This document shows, piece by piece, positions 1-6,333 of a stretch of 15,147 nt of DNA. The stretch comes from CAYNDB01 sp964395915. Its GTDB lineage: Bacteria > Nitrospinota_A > UBA7883 > JAJRTC01. The first letter of the stretch is position 1. Every line of letters begins with the position of its first letter. The stretch covers positions 1-15,147 of the forward strand of contig CAYNDB010000059.1 in assembly GCA_964395915.1 (NCBI GenBank). Direction: 5' to 3'. Both the position numbers and the translations under genes were made by a program. The notes beneath the pieces were generated by a model. It was given only the letters and a program-made list of their open reading frames with translations. It was not told the DNA's origin and did not search any database.

Positions 1-80
1 CACCACGTTCCCTTTCCTCACAGGTTTCGCAAACCCCTTGAAATAGAAAAGAGTCACGCTAGAAAAAATAGAGTGGGATT

Positions 81-1253
81 TTAAACGCTAGCTATTGTCT
101 TTATATTGTGAATTCTCTCCGTTATTTCATCCATACGCCCGGATGCTCTAACCAAGGCGCCTTTCTGGAAATGAGCGTATCGTTTTGCTGTTATAGACGG
201 ATCCCTGTGTGTAAGAAGCTTTGACACCACGCCAAGGTCTTCTCCATTCGAAACAAGAAAAGAAGCAAAGGCGTGGCGTAGTCCATGGAATCGAAAGCTA
301 TCTCGCAAACCAGCAAGTTTTTTTATTTGTTTCCATGGCCTGATAAATGAATAATTAACTCTGGCATTTCCCGCCTTATTGGGAAACAAATATACAGAGT
401 GTCTTTTCTTCGACTTCAACGGTTCAAGAACAGTTCGAGCGCTATTATTCATAGGAATCGTATCGACCTCTCCATCTTCCCGTTTCTTTCCATTCCTCAA
501 GAAAATGATGCCATGATTAAAATCAAGATCATTCCAAGTAAGGCTAAGAATCGCTCCTTTGCGCATTCCTGTAAAGATTGCAAGTAATACTATCGCTCTT
601 GCTGGTTCACCAATACTGGAAGGTTGGGTTAACGCATAATTGTTTGTAGCTTTTATAAGGTTTGCCAATTCACTTTCGGTTAAATATTCAGTAATCTCAT
701 TTTTGACTTTTGGATATTTTATTTTAAAGTTAAGCGGAGCACATAATTTTTCATCACAGCCGAAAGTAATAATTCTGGCTAAAAAAGTAAGAGCGTGTTT
801 GACAGTTTGGGGTTTATATTTTCTCTCTTTCTTGTTTTTTCCATTTAGCATCGTTATTCTTATTTTCTCCACATTGATTTCTGATATGGCAGATGTTTCT
901 TTATCAGCCACAGAAACAAGATGACGAAATATACCTTCATCGGTGGGTTGAGAGCTGTAAGGACCGCGCTTTCTTTTGTATTCGTCGAATAGTTTTTGGA
1001 CAGTCCATTTTTCATTTATGGCCTTTGCCTTATCTCTTCGCTCAGTGTTTGAGGCTTCGTTTCCAGAGCGACGGTGTTCCCGCATGTTATTAGCTCTGGC
1101 CGCTGTCATTTTGTTGAGCCTGGCGGAACCTGCTTTTTCCTCTATAAGCTTTCCAGCTTGGTTGCGATAACGGATATAGTAGGTTCGGTCTTTTTGTCCT
1201 TGTACGTAAAATATTCCGGGGTATCGTGTTTTAACTCGAGTAAACTTTGGCAT
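81..1253 (-). CDS. Tyrosine recombinase / phage-type integrase
   Basis: Site-specific recombinase of the lambda-integrase family, expected to integrate and excise a mobile element at the adjacent tRNA-Gly. It has 390 residues, a normal length. The N-terminal part (about 1-65, with GIFYVQG and TYYIRYRN) resembles an arm-type DNA-binding domain, residues about 80-180 the core-binding domain, and 190-390 the catalytic domain. The catalytic set is complete: Arg in TGMRKG (R231), HGLR (H323 and R326), His in LLTHRD (H349) and the Tyr nucleophile in KRYAHF (Y359). The reading frame stays open to 1385, but AAGGAGG at 1259-1265 lies five bases before the ATG at 1253 and only two before the ATG at 1256, so I chose 1253. 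The gene is transcribed away from the tRNA fragment and is A+T-richer than the housekeeping genes, which suggests transfer. The rest of the element should lie left of position 1. Confidence 0.92.
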   Translation of the reverse strand: MPKFTRVKTRYPGIFYVQGQKDRTYYIRYRNQAGKLIEEKAGSARLNKMTAARANNMREHRRSGNEASNTERRDKAKAINEKWTVQKLFDEYKRKRGPYSSQPTDEGIFRHLVSVADKETSAISEINVEKIRITMLNGKNKKERKYKPQTVKHALTFLARIITFGCDEKLCAPLNFKIKYPKVKNEITEYLTESELANLIKATNNYALTQPSSIGEPARAIVLLAIFTGMRKGAILSLTWNDLDFNHGIIFLRNGKKREDGEVDTIPMNNSARTVLEPLKSKKRHSVYLFPNKAGNARVNYSFIRPWKQIKKLAGLRDSFRFHGLRHAFASFLVSNGEDLGVVSKLLTHRDPSITAKRYAHFQKGALVRASGRMDEITERIHNIKTIASV

Positions 1254-1275
1254 CATTGCCTCCTTGTTGAGATTT

Positions 1276-1400
1276 CCCCCCACACTATCCCCCACATGGA
1301 GGGGAGAAATGAGGAGTAAGCCATAGTATTCATTTACACTATTTTTATAGATAATGCCAAATAAATCATATAGATGTAGTAACATGTAGTAAGTGGGGGG
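1276..1400. other. Candidate integrase arm-type sites near the att junction
   Basis: Between the integrase start and the tRNA break there are short repeated motifs of the kind that flank phage att cores. CCCCCACA occurs at 1277-1284 and 1289-1296, with an inverted CCCCCCAC at 1393-1400. ATGTAGTAA occurs twice in tandem at 1374-1382 and 1384-1392 (10-bp period, one helical turn). The repeats are directly visible. Their role as recombinase or excisionase binding sites is inferred from position only. Confidence 0.4.
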
Positions 1401-1426
1401 AGTGGAGAGTAATCTATTAAATCGAT

Positions 1427-1464
1427 TTGGGAAGCTGATGCTCTACCAGCTGAGCTACGCCCGC
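1427..1464 (-). pseudogene. 5' half of tRNA-Gly(CCC), truncated at anticodon loop
   Basis: Read on the minus strand from 1464, the sequence gives a 7-nt acceptor strand (GCGGGCG), TA, a D-stem GCTC/GAGC closing a loop AGCTGGTA, a 5' anticodon strand TCAGC and the loop TTCCCAA with anticodon CCC. The 3' anticodon strand should be GCTGA, but the sequence continues ATCGA and then has no T-arm or acceptor 3' strand. The gene is therefore a 38-nt 5' half and cannot give a normal tRNA. The break falls at the anticodon loop, a common crossover site for tRNA-targeting integrases, and the integrase gene starts 174 bp downstream in the same direction. No complementary 3' half occurs elsewhere in the window. 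Confidence 0.78.
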
Positions 1465-1703
1465 ATATATAATTAATTCAATTCAATATGGCTTAATCTA
1501 AGGTTTCGCGCCCAGGTTGTCAACCTTCATAGAACTCCCTGGCTAACAGTTGCAAATACCCACTTAAACATAACTGTCAATTTAATTACATTTATGTGTC
1601 GCATTATTTTACAGTTGTAATTTTTTGATAAAGCTTGCTAACTATATGATTAATCAGCTATTAAAATGAGAAACCATATTATTTAATATTTACCTGAAAT
1701 TTG

Positions 1704-1724
1704 TGTGTAAAAAGTTTTTACACA
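1704..1724. promoter_or_regulatory. 21-bp perfect palindrome, possible operator
   Basis: TGTGTAAAAA and TTTTTACACA are exact reverse complements around a single G at 1714. The site lies 39 bp upstream of the -35-like element at 1763. The A/T tract followed by a T run could also be read as a weak bidirectional terminator, but the hairpin has few GC pairs and no loop. An upstream protein-binding site is the more likely reading. No regulator is identifiable from this sequence. Confidence 0.4.
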
Positions 1725-1762
1725 TATTTGTCCTGTCATTGAAAACTTTGGTGTAGCCCGTC

Positions 1763-1790
1763 TTAACAAGTCCTGTTAAATCAATATGAT
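1763..1790 (+). promoter_or_regulatory. Sigma70-like promoter with a dyad over the -35
   Basis: TTAACA (1763-1768, 5 of 6 to consensus) and TATGAT (1785-1790, 5 of 6) are separated by 16 bp, giving a predicted start of transcription near 1797. The -35 is also the left arm of a perfect dyad, TTAACA at 1763-1768 and TGTTAA at 1774-1779 with a 5-bp spacer, so a repressor or activator could bind here. It would drive the small gene ending at 2131 and the pilZ gene. Confidence 0.45.
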
Positions 1791-1900
1791 ACGTTATATG
1801 AGCTAATTGTGCCCATATGGCATATTTATTGCTTTATTACAAATAGGAGGGATTTAGGATAGATGCGCTTAGGTTGCGCTTGTGTTTAACGCCGACTGTT

Positions 1901-2131
1901 ATGTGGCACGGGACAATGGTGAAAGTACTTGGAAACAAAATCCTGGTTTCACTATTCCATGGCGAGAAATATCCCGGGGCCTTGCAAGATGTCGGTTTTA
2001 GGGATTGTCCGAAGGAGGTTGCTGGAAAACTAAGCAATATATTTCCAAACGTTTTGTATAAACCTAGTGATTGCAGAGAATTTGTCAGGGGGAGCTTCAA
2101 GCGGGCCTGCTTAGATATTATGGGGGTTTGA
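1901..2131 (+). CDS. Small hypothetical protein upstream of pilZ
   Basis: Unrecognised protein of 76 residues from the ATG at 1901, or 71 from the ATG at 1916. Codon use looks normal and the frame ends 43 bp before the PilZ gene, so the two are probably cotranscribed. The body (MVKVLGNKIL, then a central FHGEKYPG and a C-terminal CREFVRGSFKRACLDIMGV) is soluble-looking with four cysteines and no membrane segment or signal peptide. The start is unclear. A perfect AGGAGG at 1845-1850 precedes an ATG at 1863 that is in another frame and gives only eight codons. In the gene's own frame the earliest possible start is a TTG at 1874, and the frame is closed upstream at 1844. Neither ATG has a good ribosome-binding site. 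The gene may be real with a non-ATG start, or may carry an indel near 1870-1890. The opposite strand also has an open frame here, which I judged less likely. Confidence 0.42.
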   Translation: MWHGTMVKVLGNKILVSLFHGEKYPGALQDVGFRDCPKEVAGKLSNIFPNVLYKPSDCREFVRGSFKRACLDIMGV

Positions 2132-2174
2132 AGCTTTTAATACATAATAATATCCAGTTGATATAAAGAGAAAT

Positions 2175-2537
2175 ATGAACAGATTTAAGTGCAGCAGATG
2201 TGATAGTGAGTTTTACTCCGCCAACTCGTTGCAAGATATAAATTGTCCTTACTGCGGATATGCATTCAAGGTATTTGATCAGAAAAGAAGAGCGGAAGAA
2301 AGAACATCCATGCAGCGAGACTGCAAGCTTTCTTTTGATTTGAAAAATCTTGAGGCGTACACAGTGGATATATCGCAGACAGGATTAGGGATAAAAATGG
2401 CCGAATCAGCCGCCGTTAATAAAGATGATGTTCTCCGGGTAGTGGTAAAAGATTTTGATATCGACATCAATGCGCAGGTTGTATGGATTAAGCATTACGA
2501 CAGCGTAGTGGCCAGGGCCGGGTTGAGGTTTTGTTAA
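2175..2537 (+). CDS. Zinc-ribbon PilZ domain protein (c-di-GMP binding)
   Basis: A 120-residue cytoplasmic protein with two parts. Residues 6-27 form a small zinc ribbon, with C6xxC9 and C24xxC27. Residues 36-120 are a compact PilZ domain carrying both c-di-GMP contact motifs, RxxxR at R39-R43 and DxSxxG at D65-G70 (DISQTG), followed by the beta-strand sequence INAQVVWI. PilZ proteins bind cyclic di-GMP and pass the signal to motility, exopolysaccharide or secretion machinery. The output partner is not visible, as no cyclase, phosphodiesterase or flagellar gene is nearby. An AAAGAGAA stretch precedes the ATG. The gene follows the small hypothetical gene by 43 bp and probably shares its promoter. 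The PilZ call is firm from the paired motifs, and zinc binding is inferred from the four cysteines. Confidence 0.87.
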   Translation: MNRFKCSRCDSEFYSANSLQDINCPYCGYAFKVFDQKRRAEERTSMQRDCKLSFDLKNLEAYTVDISQTGLGIKMAESAAVNKDDVLRVVVKDFDIDINAQVVWIKHYDSVVARAGLRFC

Positions 2538-2544
2538 CCAGCTT

Positions 2545-2590
2545 CCGTCGTTTTCCCATCGGGACGCCGTACCTGGGGCCCGGTATGACA
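2545..2590. repeat. Dispersed palindromic repeat, partial copy (family 1)
   Basis: Starts 8 bp after the pilZ stop codon. The segment with CATCGGGA, GCCG, GGGG and the terminal ATGACA aligns base for base, with substitutions, to 5166-5208 after panC. ATGACA is also the right end of the copies at 5098-5208 and 15012-15080. The hairpin-forming GC core may act as a transcription terminator for pilZ. Confidence 0.6.
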
Positions 2591-2787
2591 AATTGTGACC
2601 CTGTAAATACGCGCCTTATTTAATACAGCTAATCAGCGAGGCTTTCCCTGGTAATCTTGCCATGCAAGACGCGTTCTGCCTTTTCCAATAGTAACGACTC
2701 TTCATTACAGAGCGTCACATCAAAAAATCTTGACTAAAATCCTTCCATAACCATGTTAAAATGGGGCTTTTTATCGCGTAAACTGGA

Positions 2788-4068
2788 ATGACATACATAG
2801 TCTACAATCTGATCCTGTCCATTGGTGTAATAGTATTATCCCCCTACATCATTTTACGTTTGGCCACCACAGCAAAGTATCGCGCCGGGTTTTGGCAAAA
2901 GCTTGGATTCCATTCCAGTAATTATGAGACAAGGACGATCTGGATTCACGCCGTATCGGTAGGCGAGGTCATAGCGGCCGAAGGGCTTATCCGCGAAATA
3001 GCGAAACAGCGTCCTGATAAAAAAATTGTTCTCACCATCACAACTCCGACAGGGCATGAAGTGGCGATGCAAAAAGTAGCGGACATTGTCGATATCCTCT
3101 ATTTCCCATACGACCTTCCGGGGGCTGTCCGCAGGGCGGTAAAAGCGATCAACCCCGAGCTTTTTATGACGGTGGATACCGAACTTTGGCCTAATGTAAT
3201 ACATTGGTGTCAAAAGGTTGGCGCTTCTGTGGTTTTGGTTAACGGAAGGATATCGGAGAGATCGTTTCCGCGATACATGAAGTTTTCATGGTTTTTTAAG
3301 GACACTTTTAAGGAGTTCGATATTTTTCTGATGCAAGGGGCGTTGGATATGGAGCGTATTATAAAAATGGGCGCGGATCCTGCCAAGGTGGAGCTTGGCG
3401 GTGTTTTAAAGTTTGATATGGTAACGCCGGGTATAACTGATGATGAGAAGATTAATCTTCTAAAGTCGCTGGGAATTCTGGATAGTGAAGAAGTTGTATT
3501 TTTGGGAAGCGTTCACGAAGGGGAAGAGGAAGCGATACGGGGCGCGTTGAAAGCGCGTGTGAAACGGAGTAGTATCAGGATAGTCATAGCTCCCAGAAGG
3601 ATTGAGGATATCGGATGGATAGAGCGAGCTATCGCAGGCTCCGGTCTCAAGGTTGCGCGTAAGACTTCGCTTGCGCCAAACTCGCCGCTATCCTCCAACA
3701 CTGTTCTTGTGATAGATACTTTTGGAGAGCTTGCAAAGCTGTATGGCATAGCCGACATTGCTTTTGTTGGTGGTAGCCTTATTGGTCATGGGGGGCAAAA
3801 CCCGTTGGAGCCCGCCGTTCATGGAGTCGCGCCGATGTTCGGCCCTGACATGAGCAATTTTCGCGACGCGTCGAGGGAGTTGCTGAAAAGTGGGGCGGCC
3901 TGGGTTGTCCATAATGAAAATGAGGTTGAGGGGAAAATCTTGTCGCTCCTTTCCGATGACGAGATGAGGAAAAAAGCGGGAGCTGCGGCAAGAGCGACAG
4001 TGGAACGCAACAGGGGGGTTACAGCTAAAATGGCGAAAAAAATATTGAGCCTTGTCGATGGACACTAA
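2788..4068 (+). CDS. waaA: 3-deoxy-D-manno-octulosonic acid (Kdo) transferase
   Basis: WaaA/KdtA transfers Kdo from CMP-Kdo to lipid IV-A at the cytoplasmic face of the inner membrane, an essential step in lipopolysaccharide core synthesis. At 426 residues it has the usual length. Residues 1-25 are a hydrophobic N-terminal anchor. The N-terminal GT-B domain has HAVSVGE (E60, the conserved acidic residue of the family) and DTELWPN near 130-135, followed by VNGRISERSF. The C-terminal domain has FLGSVHEGEEE, the IAPRR motif and GGSLIGHGGQNPLEPA, all typical of the family. No early WaaA motif is missing. Upstream, TTGACT at 2730-2735 and TAAAAT at 2757-2762 resemble promoter boxes but are 21 bp apart, too far for a normal promoter. 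The sugar kinase gene overlaps its last 11 bases, so the two are translationally coupled. Confidence 0.95.
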   Translation: MTYIVYNLILSIGVIVLSPYIILRLATTAKYRAGFWQKLGFHSSNYETRTIWIHAVSVGEVIAAEGLIREIAKQRPDKKIVLTITTPTGHEVAMQKVADIVDILYFPYDLPGAVRRAVKAINPELFMTVDTELWPNVIHWCQKVGASVVLVNGRISERSFPRYMKFSWFFKDTFKEFDIFLMQGALDMERIIKMGADPAKVELGGVLKFDMVTPGITDDEKINLLKSLGILDSEEVVFLGSVHEGEEEAIRGALKARVKRSSIRIVIAPRRIEDIGWIERAIAGSGLKVARKTSLAPNSPLSSNTVLVIDTFGELAKLYGIADIAFVGGSLIGHGGQNPLEPAVHGVAPMFGPDMSNFRDASRELLKSGAAWVVHNENEVEGKILSLLSDDEMRKKAGAAARATVERNRGVTAKMAKKILSLVDGH

Positions 4069-5056
4069 AGCGCTGGAGCAGGTTGCGGCGCGCCTGATAT
4101 CGAAAACGTTTCCAGTGGGGCATATAGGAATAATCAAGCCCCTTGCGGGTGACGCGTCCACCCGAAAATATTATCGCGCGGAGATTGACGGAGGCGATCC
4201 GGTTGTTTTCATGCTGGCTCCTGATGTTGAGTTTGTCAAATCATTCCTCAGCTTAACGCGGCTCATGCGCTCTTTGCATGTTGATACGCCGGAAATATTT
4301 GCTATAGAGGATAACATCGCCGAGATGGAGGATTGTGGTGATGTCATGCTCCAGGATTATGCCTCCGCTCTTAAAGGAAGCGCCTTGCTTGAGGAATACA
4401 AGGTAATTATAGACAGTCTCATTGATTTCCAGGGAAGAGCCATACGATTTCCAGATAAAAGCCACATTTGTTTTAAACGGGGGTTTGACGTGGCGAAACT
4501 TACCTGGGAAACGGAGTTTGCCAACAAACACTTTTTGAAAGGTTACAAAGGGCGCACGCTGGAGATGAAAACCCTTGATAGCTTAAGGCTGGAGTGGGAC
4601 TGGATAATAAAGGAACTGGCCGATGATATGGAGGTTTTGACGCATCGCGATTTTCATAGCAGGAACATCATGGTTCACGGTAAGAGGAGGGTGTGGATTG
4701 ACTATCAGGACGCTTGCATGGGACGACATCAATATGATCTTGCCTCGCTCCTGTATGATCCGTATGTAAACCTTCCGGCTCCCGTCACTGATGAGCTTGC
4801 CGATTACTATTACTCCAGGCTTTCGGAAAAAGATTCGCCGCCATGGAATTACGACAGGTATTTAGAGCTGTTACGGCTTTCCGGGCTGCAACGGATTTAT
4901 AAGGCTCTCGGCACATATGGTTATCAGATCAACGTTCACGACAAAAATATCTATGAGCCATATATAGCTCCAGCGCTTGAGACTTTGCGAATGCTCACCG
5001 GCAGGAGCAAAGACCTTCTGCCGCTAGGGGATATTTTATTGGATTTGGTGGAATGA
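4058..5056 (+). CDS. Phosphotransferase, AmgK-like sugar kinase family
   Basis: Protein-kinase-like phosphotransferase (APH family), 332 residues. GDASTRKYYR near residues 31-40 is close to the nucleotide-loop motif of AmgK, the anomeric N-acetylmuramate/N-acetylglucosamine kinase of cell-wall recycling. The catalytic loop HRDFHSRN (H196, D198, N203) fits the HxDxxxxN pattern, and DYQD (215-218) supplies the metal-binding Asp, followed by GRHQYDLASLLYDPY. I chose the ATG at 4058. A TTG at 4052 is also open. The gene overlaps waaA by 11 bp, which supports a role in envelope sugar metabolism. In the characterised pathway AmgK works with the nucleotidyltransferase MurU, but no MurU-like gene lies beside it here. 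The APH fold is certain. The substrate is an inference, and an antibiotic-modifying role is unlikely given the context. Confidence 0.82.
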   Translation: MDTKALEQVAARLISKTFPVGHIGIIKPLAGDASTRKYYRAEIDGGDPVVFMLAPDVEFVKSFLSLTRLMRSLHVDTPEIFAIEDNIAEMEDCGDVMLQDYASALKGSALLEEYKVIIDSLIDFQGRAIRFPDKSHICFKRGFDVAKLTWETEFANKHFLKGYKGRTLEMKTLDSLRLEWDWIIKELADDMEVLTHRDFHSRNIMVHGKRRVWIDYQDACMGRHQYDLASLLYDPYVNLPAPVTDELADYYYSRLSEKDSPPWNYDRYLELLRLSGLQRIYKALGTYGYQINVHDKNIYEPYIAPALETLRMLTGRSKDLLPLGDILLDLVE

Positions 5057-5097
5057 AGCTCTCATATAACGGCGTTCTTTTTGATGGAGCCTTATCC

Positions 5098-5208
5098 TGT
5101 CATCCGGCGCTCGCGTGACCCGAAGGGTTATGATGCGGGATCCTGTCACTTGTGAATTGACTCCCCCCGTTTTTTCATCGGGATGCCGGATAGGGGTTCG
5201 GCATGACA
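5098..5208. repeat. Dispersed composite repeat bounded by TGTCAT/ATGACA
   Basis: Fills the gap between the kinase gene and the stop codon of panC, which converge on it. It begins TGTCAT (5098-5103) and ends ATGACA (5203-5208), two bases from the panC stop. The right part has a hairpin, ATGCCG at 5183-5188 with CGGCAT at 5199-5204, and a run of six Ts at 5170-5175. It resembles the copies at 2545-2590 and 15012-15080. It probably works as a bidirectional terminator between the convergent genes (inference). Confidence 0.65.
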
Positions 5209-5209
5209 A

Positions 5210-6207
5210 TTAGCGCTTCTTCACCACACGGTTATCAGTCAGCCTTTTATCCCCGATATACACAGCCAGGTAGATAAGCGTTCTCTCTCCTTTTGTATCT
5301 TCCGACAAAGTATCCGCATCCACAACAGAGGCGAAATCCACGCGCGCCAACGGCTCTTTTTCAATTATCGAAATCAACCNNNNNNNNNNNNNNNNNNNNN
5401 NNNNNNNNNNNNNNNNNNNNNNNNNNNNNNNNNNNNNNNNNNNNNNNNNNNNNNNNNNNNNNNNNNNNNNNNNNNNNNNACAGAGGCGAAATCCACGCGC
5501 GCCAACGGCTCTTTTTCAATTATCGAAATCAACCGTTTGGTCAGCCGCTTTCTGTTTGTAACACCATTTCTCATCATGGCGGCGATTTCTTTTATAGCGT
5601 TTGGAATTACCTTTGCCGCCGCCCTCTCTTCATTATTCAAAAGGCTGTTGCGTGACGATAACGCTACGCCGTCTTTTGCCCTGCGCGTAGGGACGCCGAC
5701 GATCTCAACAGGAATGTTCAAATCATCGACCATTCGTTTTATAAGTATAAGCTGATGAGCGTCCTTTTTCCCAAAGTAGGCCTTGTCCGGCCGGACGATG
5801 TTGAAAAGCTTGGCCACCACCGTTGTCACCGCTCTGTAGTGCCAGCGCAGGCGTGAGCCTTCAAGCTTTCCGGCAAGCTCTTTGACTTCCACAAATGTGT
5901 CAAACCCGTCTGGGTACATATCAATTTCTTCGGGTGAAAACAGATAGTCGACATTCAGTCTTTTACATATGTCAACGTCCAGTTTTTCGTCCCTCGGGTA
6001 GGCGTCATACGCTTTTTTGCGGAACTGGGCAGGGTTTACGAAGCGCGACACCACGACAACATCACAATCTTTCATTGCCATTTTAATGAGCGCCTCATGC
6101 CCTTCATGCAAAAATCCCAGCGTCGGGACGAAGCCGATAATTTTTCCTTTCGACCGTTCTTTTCGTCCAGCTTTGGTCATTGGCCCGGGCTTGCGTATTA
6201 TTTTCAT
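5210..6207 (-). CDS. panC: Pantothenate synthetase (split by assembly gap)
   Basis: PanC condenses pantoate and beta-alanine with ATP to make pantothenate, the precursor of coenzyme A, in the cytoplasm. The N-terminal signature GFVPTLGFLHEGH (HxGH at 34-37), FVNPAQF (N58, Q61), FGKKDAHQL (147-153) and KDGVALSSRNSLL (KMSKS-like loop) are all present. The reading frame is broken only by 100 Ns. The 55 bp on each side of the gap are identical. Removing one copy plus the Ns (155 bases) leaves 843 bases, an in-frame gene of 280 residues ending TDNRVVKKR, which matches the usual PanC length and C-terminus. The substrate-loop sequence usually written RPGHFRG reads RLRWHYRA here (119-126), which is unusual. 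It starts at the ATG at 6207, with a poor ribosome-binding site, and is divergent from the CsgG-like gene. Confidence 0.93.
5325..5534. other. Assembly gap: 100 Ns between identical 55-bp ends
   Basis: Positions 5380-5479 are 100 Ns, a standard placeholder length. The 55 bases before it (5325-5379) and after it (5480-5534) are identical, and both encode the same part of PanC. This is the pattern left when two contigs that share a k-mer-sized overlap are scaffolded without being merged. The duplication is therefore not biological, and the true gap is most likely zero. Confidence 0.92.
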
Positions 6208-6272
6208 TAGTTCATTTCAATTTTCGTTATATGTCCGTAAAATAAGGATACAGAAAGACGTATTATATTAAC

Positions 6273-6297
6273 AAGCGCTCATAATTTACCGGCGCTT
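6273..6297. promoter_or_regulatory. Inverted repeat in the panC/csgG divergent gap
   Basis: AAGCGC (6273-6278) and GCGCTT (6292-6297) form a 6-bp perfect dyad with a 13-bp A+T-rich spacer. It lies between the divergent panC and CsgG-like genes, 37 bp before the latter. CATAAT at 6280-6285 inside the spacer could be a -10 box, but I see no convincing -35. It may be an operator or the stem of a 5' leader hairpin. Confidence 0.3.
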
Positions 6298-6333
6298 AAA
6301 ATAACTATAAGGAATTTAAAGGGAGAGACGCCG

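Larger units (their letters stand above)
1465..1862. other. A+T-rich gene-free gap with several perfect dyads
   Basis: About 400 bases without a credible gene. The stretch is visibly A+T-rich compared with the genes to the right. It holds perfect palindromes at 1514-1526 (AGGTTG, T, CAACCT), 1609-1620 (TTACA, GT, TGTAA) and 1704-1724, plus a dyad and promoter at 1763-1790, listed separately. It probably combines the upstream flank of the broken tRNA gene, read leftward, with the control region of the genes starting near 1863, read rightward. Confidence 0.6.

Noticed and set aside
85..91. Direct repeat ACGCTAG at 56-62 and 85-91 as an attachment site
   Set aside because: It is only seven bases, unrelated to the tRNA core, and easily due to chance.
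1427..1464. tRNA-Gly interrupted by an intron
   Set aside because: No matching 3' half follows at any distance in the window, and the downstream sequence is integrase control region. An integration junction explains it better.
1837..2100. 87-codon minus-strand open frame opposite the small gene before pilZ
   Set aside because: It has no ribosome-binding site or recognisable domain, and the plus-strand frame has better codon pattern and operon context.
2730..2762. waaA promoter TTGACT ... TAAAAT
   Set aside because: The spacer is 21 bp, too long for sigma70, so it is mentioned only in the waaA entry.
3688..4161. Minus-strand open frame across the waaA/kinase overlap
   Set aside because: It is antisense to two confidently assigned overlapping genes and has a composition unlike a real protein.
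5293..5655. Plus-strand open frame running through the N gap
   Set aside because: It is antisense to panC and spans the artificial duplication.
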